Positions 38,873 to 50,573 of a stretch of 64,000 nucleotides of DNA are shown here, piece by piece (within the stretch, counting starts at the first letter, position 1; each line of letters starts with the position of its first letter). The notes beneath the pieces were generated by a model. That model worked only from the letters and a program-made list of their open reading frames with translations. It did not search any database and had not been told where the DNA came from. Source of the stretch: Desulfobacteraceae bacterium 4572_123 (GTDB lineage: Bacteria; Desulfobacterota; Desulfobacteria; Desulfobacterales; 4572-123); assembly GCA_002084545.1 (NCBI GenBank), contig NBLJ01000007.1, positions 1-64,000 of the forward strand. The letters run 5' to 3'. The position numbers were made by a program, and so were the translations under genes.

Positions 38873-38935
38873 GTTCAAAAACAGGTAAGATACAAATAAA
38901 ATGCAAAAATGAATAAAAATTTATTTCAACCATTC

Positions 38936-39006
38936 TTTACAACTAAAAATGTATGCTTATAGTTTGATACAAACAATAGTATCTCTTCGAGATCGTGCGG
39001 CCCGCA
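38936..39006 (+). promoter_or_regulatory. groESL promoter followed by three small palindromes
   Basis: TTTACA (38936-38941) and TATAGT (38958-38963) are 16 bases apart. Just after them come three consecutive inverted repeats: GATAC/GTATC (38966-38983), ATCTC-TTC-GAGAT (38981-38993) and TGCGG-C-CCGCA (38996-39006). No CIRCE element (TTAGCACTC with its complement) and no clear sigma-32 promoter is visible. The palindromes could be an operator or fold in the leader RNA. Confidence 0.5.
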
Positions 39007-39068
39007 TACAACAACATTTTTTTTATCTATCGTAATCTTAATTGATTAAAAAAAGGAGAAAGTAAATT

Positions 39069-41043
<1,975 letters not shown>

Positions 41044-41116
41044 TCCCACCACTCATTAATAAAACGGCGGATGGACACTATGATACTGCTGTCCGCCGGT
41101 TTAAAAATCTGATAAC

Positions 41117-41156
41117 AAAAAAGTCTTCCCGCATTTTATCGCGGGAAGACTTTTTT
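41117..41156 (+). terminator. Rho-independent terminator after groEL
   Basis: 16-base perfect stem (41117-41132 with 41141-41156, core AGTCTTCCCGC) with an 8-base loop. The right arm runs into seven T residues. Confidence 0.9.
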
Positions 41157-41322
41157 TGTTTTAAGGTACCGGCATGGAAAACCTTGACAAACAGATTGCA
41201 AACAGAGTACTGATATATAACATAATATTGAGGTGTTCGGGAATATTTTCCCTCTACCTCTAAAAATTCTGAAATTCAGTATCCAAAATCGCCTTATTTA
41301 TTAATAAAAAATGGGGAAACCA

Positions 41323-42281
41323 ATGAAACTAAAAGTAAGACTGCATATGATCATGTTCTGTTTCATCTTAGCCGCAATAACTGCTTTTTGCCGGACAGCT
41401 CTTTTTGCACAGGAAAATAAAATTGCGCTTACCCATGAAGCCGGTTTTTACTATACCATCAATAAAGGAGATACCCTGTGGGACCTGTCGGACCAATTTT
41501 TTGATTCACCCTGGGTATGGCCTGATCTGTGGAATAAAAACCGCCAGATACCCAACCCGCACTGGATTTACCCCGGAGAACGTATCCGGCTTTATCAGGG
41601 TGAAGGTACCGATAAACTGACCCTGACACCCCCCATACAGCCATCATCAAATACGCAAATGGCAACTCCGGAGAAAATGCCGTTCTATCTGTATACCTCC
41701 ATCGACCAGGTCGGATTTATCAAAAAAACAGCGGTTTCCGCAAACGGGTCCATTTTTAAAGTCGATGGTGACCATGATATGATCAGCACCGGAGACATGG
41801 TTTATGTTCAGCCCGCATCCGGCAAATCACTCATACCTGGCAGTCGTCACACAGTTTACCGCACCATGGTACCTGTCACCGATAGTCCATTGTAATTGAT
41901 ACATACCGTGAAATCAAAATCGGCGACAGCCTGCTGCCGTTTCGGCCCAGGAATTCTGAAATTCCCCTTAAACCCAGCCCCAGGAACATAAAAGCCCTGG
42001 TGATCGTTTCAGAAGAACATGCGCAACTGATCGGTGAAAACACAACGGCGTTTATCGACAAGGGAAGTAAAAACGGAATTGAGCCCGGCCAGCAATATAG
42101 TGTTTATTACCAGGATACGAAAAAACTTGATGCGACCTCGGATGAGACCATACTCTTGAACCCGGTAAATTTCGGCACGCTTCTGGTTCTGCACACCGAA
42201 GAAACAACCTCCACGGTTATTGTCACTTATTCAAATAAAGATATTCACCCCGGAGATAAAGTCTGCAGCCCGATGCAGTAA
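41323..42281 (+). pseudogene. Secreted LysM-domain protein gene, broken by frameshift
   Basis: The start chosen is the ATG at 41323, with GGGGAA five bases upstream; 41311 is an alternative. The first frame encodes a Sec signal peptide (cleavage near LFAQ), a LysM domain (YYTINKGDTLWDLSDQFF, then NPHWIYPGERIRLY) and part of a downstream domain, ending at 41895 after VPVTDSPL. Another frame then continues: VIDTYREIKIGDSLLPF, then KALVIVSEEHAQLIGENTTAFIDKGSKNGIEPGQQYSVYY, stopping at 42281. Both parts belong to one LysM family of roughly 350 residues seen in this lineage. The join lacks the expected ~30 residues around the middle (the GxxYLxG-like segment), so both a deletion and a shift have occurred. 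Intact proteins bind peptidoglycan in the periplasm or outer envelope. The family reading is from memory; the split is directly visible. Confidence 0.75.
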
Positions 42282-42321
42282 GAGGTGGGAAATCGGAGGA
42301 CAGAAGTCGGAAGTAACTTCA

Positions 42322-44112
42322 TCACTCCTGCCCCCAGGTAACCCGGAGTACTTCCTGATAAGTTGTCTCTCCATTTAACAGTTTTTCGATGGCATTTTCC
42401 CTGAGAGTAACCATGCCCTCCTGCCTGGCCTTTGCGGACAGACTTTCCAGATCGGTTGCAGGGTTCGTCATTTTTTTAAGTGCTTCGGAATACGGCAACA
42501 CCTCAAGGATAGCCGTTCGACCAAAATAACCGGTTCCCCGGCACCGTGGACATCCTTTGCCCCTGGCAAGATGAAGCAATCCTGTCCGGCCGACTTGCAG
42601 CCCCATGGCCTTTAATTCGACCGCATCCATCTCAAATATTTCCCGGCACTTGCTGCATACCTTGCGAACAAGACGCTGACTCAATATGCCCACGAGCGTG
42701 GCCTTGATCAAAAAAGGCGGCACCCCCAGATCCAGCAGTCGAGTGATGGACGACGGAGCATCATTGGTATGCAGGGTCGATAATACGAGATGCCCGGTCA
42801 GGGCCGCCTGAACTGCATTTTCGGCGGTTTCCAGATCACGCATTTCCCCGATCATGATAATATCGGGATCCTGCCTTAATATGTTTCTCAAAATGGTGGC
42901 AAAGGTGATCTCTATCGCCGGCTGGACTCCGATTTGATTAAAACTTTCGTGAACCATTTCAATGGGATCTTCCACGGTCGTAATGTTGATTTCAGGGGTT
43001 GCAATCTTTCTCAAGGTTGAATACAGAGTCGTTGATTTTCCGCTGCCGGTGGGTCCGCAGACCAGTACGATGCCATGGGGCCGGTTAATGAATCCGTCAT
43101 AGCGGGCCAGATCCTGATCGGTAAACCCCAGTTTATCAAGTTTCTGAAAAAGAATATCCGGGTCCATGATACGCAGCACAACTTTTTCACCAAAGGCAAC
43201 CGGGATCGTGGATACCCGTATTTCAATCTCGACATCCCCCTTGTCGGTCTTGATTCGTCCATCCTGGGGCCGTCGTTTTTCGGCCATATCCATCCGTGAA
43301 AGATTCTTTATGCGGCTGATAACCGCGGAATGCACATTTTTAGGCAGCTCATAAATCATATGCAGAACGCCGTCGATTCTCATCCGGACAAGACTTTTGT
43401 CCCGCTTGGGTTCTATGTGGATATCGCTGGCCCGCTGCTCAAAGGCATGGCTCAGCAGGTGATTCACGGCATTAACTACATGCTGATCATTAGAAGGCAG
43501 TTCATCTGCCGATTTTAAACGCACATACTGCTCCAGGTTTCCCAGATCCACGGATGGTGCGGCAAATTGGTGTTCAGCGGCTACAATTGAGCGTTTAAAA
43601 CCGTAAAATTCGTTAATAATTTTTATAATATCGGATTTAGAGCTTACGACTGTCTTAATTTTCAGATCACTGGCCCGGGCAATATCCTCCATGACCTCGG
43701 AGTTAAAGGGATTGGGTGTTGCCACCGTCAGATGCCCGTCACTCACAGCTATGGGTAGTGCCAGATGTTTCATGGCAAAAGAACGGGGGAGTGTGGTTGT
43801 CACCACATTAAGATCAAGCTTCAAAGGATCGATTTTAACATACGGGACTTTCCACTCGGCGGCAAGGGCCTGGAAAATCGTATCTTCATCCAGTTGTCCG
43901 GATAAGCCGTCGGCCCGGTTCAAATTAAGAGATGCAATAATATCGATAATAGTGACAGGCTGACTGTGATTCTTTTCAAGATGCTGCCGGATCGCTTCTT
44001 TTTTTGATAATATTTCAAGAGCCCGAGCCTTGCCGAGCAGCTTATTTTTGATAAGTATACTAAAAACCTTTTTTGCAGAAAACAACCTGTTTGACTTTTG
44101 AGAAATAGGCAT
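42322..44112 (-). CDS. GspE/PilB-family secretion or pilus ATPase
   Basis: 596 residues. The N-terminal ~160 residues form a MshEN-type domain (ALAAEWKVPYVKIDPLKLDL, then LALPIAVSDGHLTVATPNPF). The C-terminal ATPase has Walker A GPTGSGKST, an Asp box DPDIIMIGEMRD, Walker B and a His box (TLHTND). A zinc-binding tetracysteine follows (VCSKCREIF, then CPRCRGTGYFGR). It drives assembly of a type IV pilus or type II secretion pseudopilus from the cytoplasm. No pilin, GspF/PilC or prepilin peptidase is nearby, so which machine it serves is unclear. The gene upstream, on the same strand with a 133-base gap, is an unknown 793-residue protein. Confidence 0.9.
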   Translation of the reverse strand: MPISQKSNRLFSAKKVFSILIKNKLLGKARALEILSKKEAIRQHLEKNHSQPVTIIDIIASLNLNRADGLSGQLDEDTIFQALAAEWKVPYVKIDPLKLDLNVVTTTLPRSFAMKHLALPIAVSDGHLTVATPNPFNSEVMEDIARASDLKIKTVVSSKSDIIKIINEFYGFKRSIVAAEHQFAAPSVDLGNLEQYVRLKSADELPSNDQHVVNAVNHLLSHAFEQRASDIHIEPKRDKSLVRMRIDGVLHMIYELPKNVHSAVISRIKNLSRMDMAEKRRPQDGRIKTDKGDVEIEIRVSTIPVAFGEKVVLRIMDPDILFQKLDKLGFTDQDLARYDGFINRPHGIVLVCGPTGSGKSTTLYSTLRKIATPEINITTVEDPIEMVHESFNQIGVQPAIEITFATILRNILRQDPDIIMIGEMRDLETAENAVQAALTGHLVLSTLHTNDAPSSITRLLDLGVPPFLIKATLVGILSQRLVRKVCSKCREIFEMDAVELKAMGLQVGRTGLLHLARGKGCPRCRGTGYFGRTAILEVLPYSEALKKMTNPATDLESLSAKARQEGMVTLRENAIEKLLNGETTYQEVLRVTWGQE

Positions 44113-44245
44113 TTTAGTTTAACAGCTCCAGATAATTCAAACATCCGTTAGAATTCAGCCGTCCAGGGTGAACCGTACCTACCAAACAGGCGGTATGTTT
44201 TTGAAAATTAAGAAGTTGGGAAACTGAAGATTAAAACCTGCAATA

Positions 44246-46627
44246 TCAGGCATTTCGGCTGATGTTTTTTGCAGCCGTTTCGACCCATCCTGAAATACGT
44301 TTCACCAGCATCTCATGCCGGACAGTCTCTCTCAGACGCTGGAATCTCCTGATCTTGCTTTTGATCTTTTGTAATAACACCAGATCAGGCTGCCTGCCGA
44401 TTCGTCCCAATCCGCGAATCAGGATAATCAGATGCTGCAGCAGAACATCGGTATGGTCCGGGCTTTCGGGTTGAACAAACACACTTGATTCGGGATCACC
44501 ATAAATCTTTACAGCACTGCGCAATACTGTTCGGGCGGTCTTTCCGCCCACCAGGGCCAGGAATATAAATATCTCCCTTTCAAGACTTGCCAGAAACCGA
44601 AACGGCATTGCCTGCGATGCTGTCCCCGGAGTCTGGAGAGATTTAACGATTGCCCGATGGATAGTTCGGATCTTGGTTATGAATTTCTCCCGATCACTCT
44701 CTATACGCCAGGCAGCATAAGTGACCACTTCACGCTCCAGACCTTCTTTGACCAACAATACTTCTTCGGGAGTAAGTTCAATGTCGAGATTAAGTTCCTT
44801 GTTGTATTTGCGCACCAGTAAATTCGCCAGCATCAGCCCATTTCGATCAGCATAATCGATCACTCCGGAATCGGCACAGAAGTCAGCTATCAAAACACGA
44901 ATGGCCCTTTTGGGCTGATTCATCTTGGCAATCAACAGCTGTAGGGAGTTCAAAAAAGCCACCCGGTCACTGCGAAATCTGGTTTCCTTGAGATACTGCC
45001 ATAAAAATTCAAATATTTTTTTTTCATGACGAATAAATTCAGAAATATTTCTTTCAAATGGTCCCCTGAGAAAATGTCCCTTATCATCAAAACAGCTCTT
45101 TAACAGATCAATAATATCCTTCGTATCTTCAACCGATACATCGAATTCAGCAGCAATAACATCATAATCCCCTGCGTCAAAATCAGCATCACCGCTCACC
45201 AGTGCCTTTATTTTTTTACGCGTCAAAGCCCGGGATTTGTAAAACTCGATCTTCTGCAGCAGGTTGTCATTAACCCCGTCAATTACAAATGAATTGTCTC
45301 CGTCCTTGATCTTGAGATTATCTCCCCCGACAGCAATATTATCATACACATCATCCCGGACCTGTTCGAGCCGATTTTGAAAATCATCAAACACTTTTTC
45401 TATAATATTCAACCCCTTGGGTGATTGCTCCACTGCCGCAAGCAGATCGCTGAGAATGCCGATTTTCTGTCCGAGTTTTCCGGAATCAATTTTGGCAAAA
45501 TCATCTCCATAGATATTTTTCATTATTTCATTAATTTTTTCCGGAGATTCCACAGCTTCAAGCAATTCCACGGCCAGGCCAAGTTTTTTTTCAACTGTTT
45601 TTGAGTCAAGCTTTTCCAGTGTCCGGCCGTAAACTCCCGCCAACACCTTTTCAGCCTTCCCGGGATTACCTTTCTTTCCGGCGGCCATGTTACGAGTTCG
45701 GTCTTTCGGGGCTAAATCTCCAGGTTTATCGCCATCGATCATCAACCACTGAACGTTGTTTATTTCAAGGGGCGGTTTGATCAGCTTTTCTTTCAAGCTC
45801 TTGACTCCGAAAAAAGCGTTATAAACGCCGGCAAAACGTCGGCCCTCCCCCTCTTTTGCAGCACGTTTCATCCAGGAATCGACTTTTAAAATCAGGGTCT
45901 GCATCTGCTCGGAGTTTAAACTGTTTAATCCTGCCACAAGCGTCAGATTCGGATCGGGCTGTTTTTTTTCATCCATTACCGGCTGAATGGAAAAAGATTT
46001 CCCCTCGATCTCAAAAACAATGGGCGTATTGGTTTTAATGGCATGGGCATACCTGGAAACAATGTTCAGACAAAGATACATGCGATTTAATTCATTATCG
46101 GTTTTTCCGGGCGGATCGATACATAATGTTCGGATTCCCTGATCGGCAAAAACAGCAAAAGCCTTGTCCAGCCGACCGGCAAGATGAGACATGCGAATTC
46201 CCAAACGCTTGATCATGCCCGGCGTCACTGACGCATCCACCGTCAGATCTCCAAAAGAAACCACATAATCGGTCCTGGCGGAGCCCCTGGAAGCAGTAGG
46301 AAGCCCTCGATAACGAATCAGGATCGGCTCATGCCGGTCAGACAGCCCGGCAAGTTGCGAAAACGTGTGTGACAGCTGCTCAAACGTATCCTTTTCCGCA
46401 TCAACGCCCTCCCAATAGCGAACATCCATAAAATAGGCACTTAAAAAATGTGCCATGTCGATCAGGTGCGATCGCCGGCCATCAAGAACCTTTTCCTCGT
46501 CTGCATTCCGGGTGTTTGTCTCTGTTTCAAAGCCATGCTCATCAGATGCTTGATCCGCATCAATCCGCCTAAGCTCCTGAAACAGCTTTTCAACATTCGC
46601 ATCCGATGTTATTTCGTTGTCTGTCAT
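44246..46627 (-). CDS. Large protein of unknown function with an internal duplicated helical unit
   Basis: 793 residues from the ATG at 46627. I do not recognise any catalytic motif, signal peptide or membrane segment, so it is probably cytoplasmic. Visible features: a charged N-terminus; residues about 50-290 with mixed structure (YVVSFGDLTVDASVTPGMIKR); a duplicated ~48-residue unit at about 318-420, where GKAEKVLAGVYGRTLEKLDS resembles EIMKNIYGDDFAKIDSGKLG and each is followed by a K(L/I)G-LxxLLxAVE helix; and a C-terminal, mostly helical half with many Leu/Arg/Lys heptads ending in an Arg-rich stretch (KIKSKIRRFQRLRE). Being directly upstream of the GspE/PilB ATPase gene on the same strand, it could be functionally linked; this is inference only. 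Confidence 0.7.
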   Translation of the reverse strand: MTDNEITSDANVEKLFQELRRIDADQASDEHGFETETNTRNADEEKVLDGRRSHLIDMAHFLSAYFMDVRYWEGVDAEKDTFEQLSHTFSQLAGLSDRHEPILIRYRGLPTASRGSARTDYVVSFGDLTVDASVTPGMIKRLGIRMSHLAGRLDKAFAVFADQGIRTLCIDPPGKTDNELNRMYLCLNIVSRYAHAIKTNTPIVFEIEGKSFSIQPVMDEKKQPDPNLTLVAGLNSLNSEQMQTLILKVDSWMKRAAKEGEGRRFAGVYNAFFGVKSLKEKLIKPPLEINNVQWLMIDGDKPGDLAPKDRTRNMAAGKKGNPGKAEKVLAGVYGRTLEKLDSKTVEKKLGLAVELLEAVESPEKINEIMKNIYGDDFAKIDSGKLGQKIGILSDLLAAVEQSPKGLNIIEKVFDDFQNRLEQVRDDVYDNIAVGGDNLKIKDGDNSFVIDGVNDNLLQKIEFYKSRALTRKKIKALVSGDADFDAGDYDVIAAEFDVSVEDTKDIIDLLKSCFDDKGHFLRGPFERNISEFIRHEKKIFEFLWQYLKETRFRSDRVAFLNSLQLLIAKMNQPKRAIRVLIADFCADSGVIDYADRNGLMLANLLVRKYNKELNLDIELTPEEVLLVKEGLEREVVTYAAWRIESDREKFITKIRTIHRAIVKSLQTPGTASQAMPFRFLASLEREIFIFLALVGGKTARTVLRSAVKIYGDPESSVFVQPESPDHTDVLLQHLIILIRGLGRIGRQPDLVLLQKIKSKIRRFQRLRETVRHEMLVKRISGWVETAAKNISRNA

Positions 46628-46986
46628 ATTTTAAACACTAAGAATCCCGGAAAACAGCAAATATTCTCCATCGGGTTTGTCATTGATAGAAAAATCCCAA
46701 AGGCAACATCGTCATTCATACCAAGCCTGTCGAAAGAGCGGATTTTATGATTTCAGATTAAATTATCGTGTAAGTATAGAGGAATGGGGATAAAGTGTCA
46801 ATTCGGAATTCTTGTTTCGCTATTGTTACAAAGGCTGACTTCAAGTCCTGCACAGGGTAAAATTAGATGAGAGCCACGGTCCGTGTACAAAATTTATCTT
46901 TGGCATGTTCTCATTCCCGGCATGCTCCCTTAAAGAATCAACCTTTTTCTTGAACTATAAAAAAATTCCAAAGCACCCTGCAAAAC
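46628..46986. other. Intergenic region without recognised features
   Basis: Between the 793-residue unknown gene and the tRNA-Leu terminator. I see no open frame with a ribosome site, no tRNA and no clear promoter on the minus strand other than general AT-richness near 46750. Confidence 0.5.
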
Positions 46987-47018
46987 TAAAAAAGCCGCAA
47001 TCTATTGAGATTACGGCT
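46987..47018 (-). terminator. Terminator after tRNA-Leu
   Basis: On the minus strand AGCCGTAATC pairs with GATTGCGGCT around a 6-base loop (stem 47018-47009 and 47002-46993, one mismatch), followed by a run of T. It lies 12 bases downstream of the tRNA 3-prime end and closes the transcript. Confidence 0.8.
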
Positions 47019-47030
47019 AATTCTTTTTAA

Positions 47031-47119
47031 TGGTGCCGAAGGCCGGACTTGAACCGGCACGGGCGTAGCCCACTACCCCCTCAAGATAGCGTGTCTACCA
47101 AGTTCCACCACTTCGGCAC
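47031..47119 (-). tRNA. tRNA-Leu (anticodon GAG)
   Basis: 89 bases with encoded CCA. Acceptor arms GTGCCGAAG and CTTCGGCAC pair; the T arm has GGTTCAAGTCC; the anticodon stem CTATC/GGTAG encloses loop TTGAGGG with anticodon GAG; and a class II variable arm (TGGGCGTAGCCC) is present. It lies just downstream of secG, a common order in this lineage, and is probably co-transcribed with it. Confidence 0.95.
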
Positions 47120-47142
47120 GTAAGGTATCAATCAAAAATACA

Positions 47143-47487
47143 CTAATCGGTTTTCGCCGGCTGTGCAGATTCTGCTTGTGAGGCACTGCCTGTATCCTGC
47201 GCCGCAGGCTGTTCGATCGGTGCCGGCGAATTCTTCATGATGGAAGTTCCGGTTTTCTGATGACTGGACGCGTAAGCCAGCACAAGACAGGTCAGCATAA
47301 AAACCACTGCCGCAACTGTCGTGGCCTTGCTCAGAATCGTAGAAGCACCGCTGCTGCCAAACAGGGTCTGGCTGCTTCCGCCGCCGAAAGCGGCACCCAT
47401 ATCCGCTCCCTTGCCGGTCTGCAGCAGGACGATAAGAATTAAGGCGATAGAAACAATAACGTGTATAATTATAAAAAATACTGACAT
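47143..47487 (-). CDS. secG: Protein translocase subunit SecG
   Basis: 114 residues with two membrane helices (FFIIIHVIVSIALILIVLL and ATTVAAVVFMLTCLVLAYA) separated by the typical QTGKGADMGAAFGGGSSQTLFGSSG loop. The C-terminal Pro/Ala/Gln-rich tail is variable in the family. It assists SecYEG-mediated export. It follows tpiA by 25 bases and precedes tRNA-Leu. Confidence 0.95.
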   Translation of the reverse strand: MSVFFIIIHVIVSIALILIVLLQTGKGADMGAAFGGGSSQTLFGSSGASTILSKATTVAAVVFMLTCLVLAYASSHQKTGTSIMKNSPAPIEQPAAQDTGSASQAESAQPAKTD

Positions 47488-47512
47488 AATTTTTTCTTAC
47501 TAAACGGTCGGC

Positions 47513-48025
<513 letters not shown>

Positions 48026-48030
48026 TTACT

Positions 48031-49035
48031 TTACAGTTGCTCTCCGATCATGGCGGCCAGGTCAATCATGCGGGTTGAATAACCGGTTTCGTTATCATAC
48101 CAGGAGAGCACCTTGACCATATTGTCTATTGCATAAGTAGTCCCTGCATCAACGATGGACGAGAGGGCCGAGCCATTAAAGTCGGTAGAGACCAGCGGAT
48201 CTTCGCAATATCCAAGAACGCCTGCCAGCAATCCTTCGGAAGCTTCCTTGAGTGCGTTGTTGACATCGGATACGGTCACCCCTGATTTATCCAGGGTGGC
48301 CACCAGATCCACAATGGAAACATTGGGAGTGGGAACCCTTACCGAAAGACCGTTGAGCTTGCCGGCCAGCTCGGGAAGTACCAGAGACACGGCCTTGGCG
48401 GCGCCGGTGGTTGTGGGAATCATGGAAAGGGCCGCGGCCCTGGCACGGCGAAGGTCCTTGTGCGGGAAATCAAGAATCCGCTGATCGCCGGTATAAGCAT
48501 GAATGGTGGTCATGAGTCCGCACCGGATGCCGAAATTTTCCAGCAGCACCTTGGCTACCGGAGCAAGACAATTGGTCGTGCAGGAAGCATTGGAAATAAT
48601 ATGGTGACTGCGCGGATCATACTGGCTTGAATTGACACCCATCACAATGGTAATATCAGGATCTTTGGCAGGGGCGGATATGATAACCTTGCGGGCACCG
48701 GCGGAAAGATGTTTGGATGCGCTTTCGGCATCCCTGAACAGCCCGGTGCATTCGGCAACGATATCCACGCCAAATTCTTTCCATTTGAGAAGAGCCGGGT
48801 CTTTAACAGAGGTTATGGGGATGGATCGGCCTTCAACTTCAATCGCGTCCTCTCTGGCTGATACCTTTTCCGTCAGCTTGCCGTGGACACTGTCATAAGT
48901 TAACAAATGGGCCATGGTCACCGAATCCGTGAGATCGTTGATGGCAACGACTTCAACATCAGGATGCTTCATGGCTGCCCTGAAAACCACTCGTCCGATT
49001 CTTCCAAATCCATTTATACCTATTTTTATACTCAT
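48031..49035 (-). CDS. gap: Glyceraldehyde-3-phosphate dehydrogenase, type I
   Basis: 334 residues from the ATG at 49035, which has GGGAGG upstream; an upstream in-frame start adds four residues without support. NAD-binding GINGFGRIGR, catalytic NASCTTNCLAP with Cys at about 151, and C-terminal SWYDNETGYSTRM are all present. It interconverts glyceraldehyde 3-phosphate and 1,3-bisphosphoglycerate. tpiA follows after 80 bases; no pgk gene lies between them, although pgk often does in related clusters. Confidence 0.96.
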   Translation of the reverse strand: MSIKIGINGFGRIGRVVFRAAMKHPDVEVVAINDLTDSVTMAHLLTYDSVHGKLTEKVSAREDAIEVEGRSIPITSVKDPALLKWKEFGVDIVAECTGLFRDAESASKHLSAGARKVIISAPAKDPDITIVMGVNSSQYDPRSHHIISNASCTTNCLAPVAKVLLENFGIRCGLMTTIHAYTGDQRILDFPHKDLRRARAAALSMIPTTTGAAKAVSLVLPELAGKLNGLSVRVPTPNVSIVDLVATLDKSGVTVSDVNNALKEASEGLLAGVLGYCEDPLVSTDFNGSALSSIVDAGTTYAIDNMVKVLSWYDNETGYSTRMIDLAAMIGEQL

Positions 49036-49165
49036 AATACCTCCCAATTAAATTTTCGACAATCATTTGCCGGTGTTTGTTTCAATCGTTGCTGCCGTTT
49101 ACCGGCCGGGAAAAACCAAAACCAAAATTCCCGCACCCTATCATTAACTCAGAGCGCAGTTTTAT

Positions 49166-49180
49166 GTGCACATAATGCAC
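49166..49180. promoter_or_regulatory. Inverted repeat upstream of gap
   Basis: GTGCACATAATGCAC: 5-base arms GTGCA/TGCAC around a 5-base centre, about 130 bases before the gap start and just after the mannose-type EIIA gene. It could be an operator or part of a leader hairpin. It does not match the Rex consensus I know. Confidence 0.3.
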
Positions 49181-49218
49181 AAAAACACAAACTATTTTTA
49201 AAAAATATATAAAATCGT

Positions 49219-49635
49219 TTAACTCCGCTTATTACCTTTTAATATACCGCTGGCCATGGATATGCTTTTTTTACCGTAAACCTCCAGACATTCCGTCAGT
49301 TTGCTCAAATCCATGGTGGATCTGGCGCTGACCGCCTTGATCAGAATAGGGAGATTAACTCCCGACAAAACTTCCACACGGCCTTCATCGAGAAAGGAAT
49401 AGCTCAGATTGGAAGGTGTCCCGCCAAACATGTCGGTCAGAATGACAACACCCTGCCGCCGGTCGACATTTTTTATTCCATACGCAATTTTGTCGCGCAG
49501 AATTGCAGCGTTTTCGTTTATATTGATGGAGACCGCCAGAGTGGCTTCAAGTTTTGCAGCAAGAATAAATTCAGCCGCATCGATCAATGCATCTCCAAGC
49601 TTTTCATGAGTTACTATCAGTATTCCGATCATAAG
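49219..49635 (-). CDS. PTS mannose/fructose-family EIIA-type protein
   Basis: 138 residues from the ATG at 49635, which has AGGAAA upstream; the longer reading to 49671 has no site. GILIVTHEKLGDALIDAAE carries the phosphoacceptor histidine (residue 8) of the mannose-family IIA domain. GVVILTDMFGGTPSNLSYSF is the family loop around the active site. With PtsN and RapZ upstream and no sugar permease nearby, it probably acts in regulatory phosphotransfer rather than sugar uptake. It takes the position that NPr has in the E. coli rpoN operon. Confidence 0.9.
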   Translation of the reverse strand, partial: LMIGILIVTHEKLGDALIDAAEFILAAKLEATLAVSININENAAILRDKIAYGIKNVDRRQGVVILTDMFGGTPSNLSYSFLDEGRVEVLSGVNLPILIKAVSARSTMDLSKLTECLEVYGKKSISMASGILKGNKRS

Positions 49636-49697
49636 ATTTCCTATTTTTTGTTGAGGCATTCGATCTTGCACCTCTTTTCCCGGCCCTTAAGCGGCAA

Positions 49698-50561
49698 CTA
49701 TAGCTCTATATCCCTGTGTGTAATCCCTGTCTTATATCCGGATTTTTTTAAATATTCATATAACTCGGTTGCAATGGCGACAGAGCGGTGACGACCGCCG
49801 GTACAGCCGAAGGCAATAGTAAGATAGGCTTTACCCTCCTTTATGTAGAGGGGAATCAGATAGTCAAGCATATCAAGGTAATGCTTTAGAAATTTACTGC
49901 AGTCAGCATTGTTTAAAACAAATTTCCGAACAGCCGGATTGCTGCCGTCCAAATCTCTAAGATCAGGCACAAAATAAGGGTTCGTAAGAAACCGAACATC
50001 CATCACAAGGTTGGCATCCATCGGGATTCCGTATTTGAATCCAAAGGAAAGGATGCCGATGCGCATAGCCGATTGATTCCTGTTTTTCCGGGCCAGACTT
50101 TGAATGCGGGCTTTCAGTTCATGCACATTGAAATGAGATGTATCGATGATCCTGGCGGCGGCGGATCTCAAATCATGCAGCAGATTATACTCATAACGAA
50201 TTCCATCCAAAAGCGTTTTTTCGCCGGACAGCGGATGCTGCCGGCGGGTCTCGCTGAAGCGCTTCATTAGAATCTCTTCAGCGGCTTCAAGATAGATAAT
50301 TTCAAAATCGTATCCATCAGCCCTGATAGAGTTCAAAATGGATCTGTATTCCGTTAAAAATCCTTTTTCCCGCGAATCCATTACAAAAGCAAAGCCGGCA
50401 ATTTCCGGATCGGTTTGAATTGGTAAACCAAGAAATGCAGGCAGTAAAGCGATGGGCATATTGTCGACACAATAAAATCCTGAGTCTTCAAAAGCATCAA
50501 GGGCTGTACTTTTACCGGAACCGGCGCAGCCTGTAATTATAAATATTTTTAAATCATTCAC
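49698..50561 (-). CDS. rapZ: RapZ, RNase adapter / nucleotide-binding protein
   Basis: 287 residues. Walker A GCAGSGKSTALDAFEDSGFYCVDNMP near the N-terminus; C-terminal FGCTGGRHRSVAIATELYE typical of RapZ/YvcJ. In E. coli RapZ binds small RNAs and guides RNase E to regulate GlmS; in other phyla the role is less clear. It lies 12 bases after ptsN, and the mannose-type EIIA gene begins 62 bases after it. Confidence 0.95.
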   Translation of the reverse strand: MNDLKIFIITGCAGSGKSTALDAFEDSGFYCVDNMPIALLPAFLGLPIQTDPEIAGFAFVMDSREKGFLTEYRSILNSIRADGYDFEIIYLEAAEEILMKRFSETRRQHPLSGEKTLLDGIRYEYNLLHDLRSAAARIIDTSHFNVHELKARIQSLARKNRNQSAMRIGILSFGFKYGIPMDANLVMDVRFLTNPYFVPDLRDLDGSNPAVRKFVLNNADCSKFLKHYLDMLDYLIPLYIKEGKAYLTIAFGCTGGRHRSVAIATELYEYLKKSGYKTGITHRDIEL

Positions 50562-50573
50562 GGTAGTTTAGAT

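Noticed and set aside
38881-39068. CIRCE element or sigma-32 promoter before groES
   Set aside because: Neither TTAGCACTC with its inverted partner nor a CTTGAA/CCCCAT pair is present.
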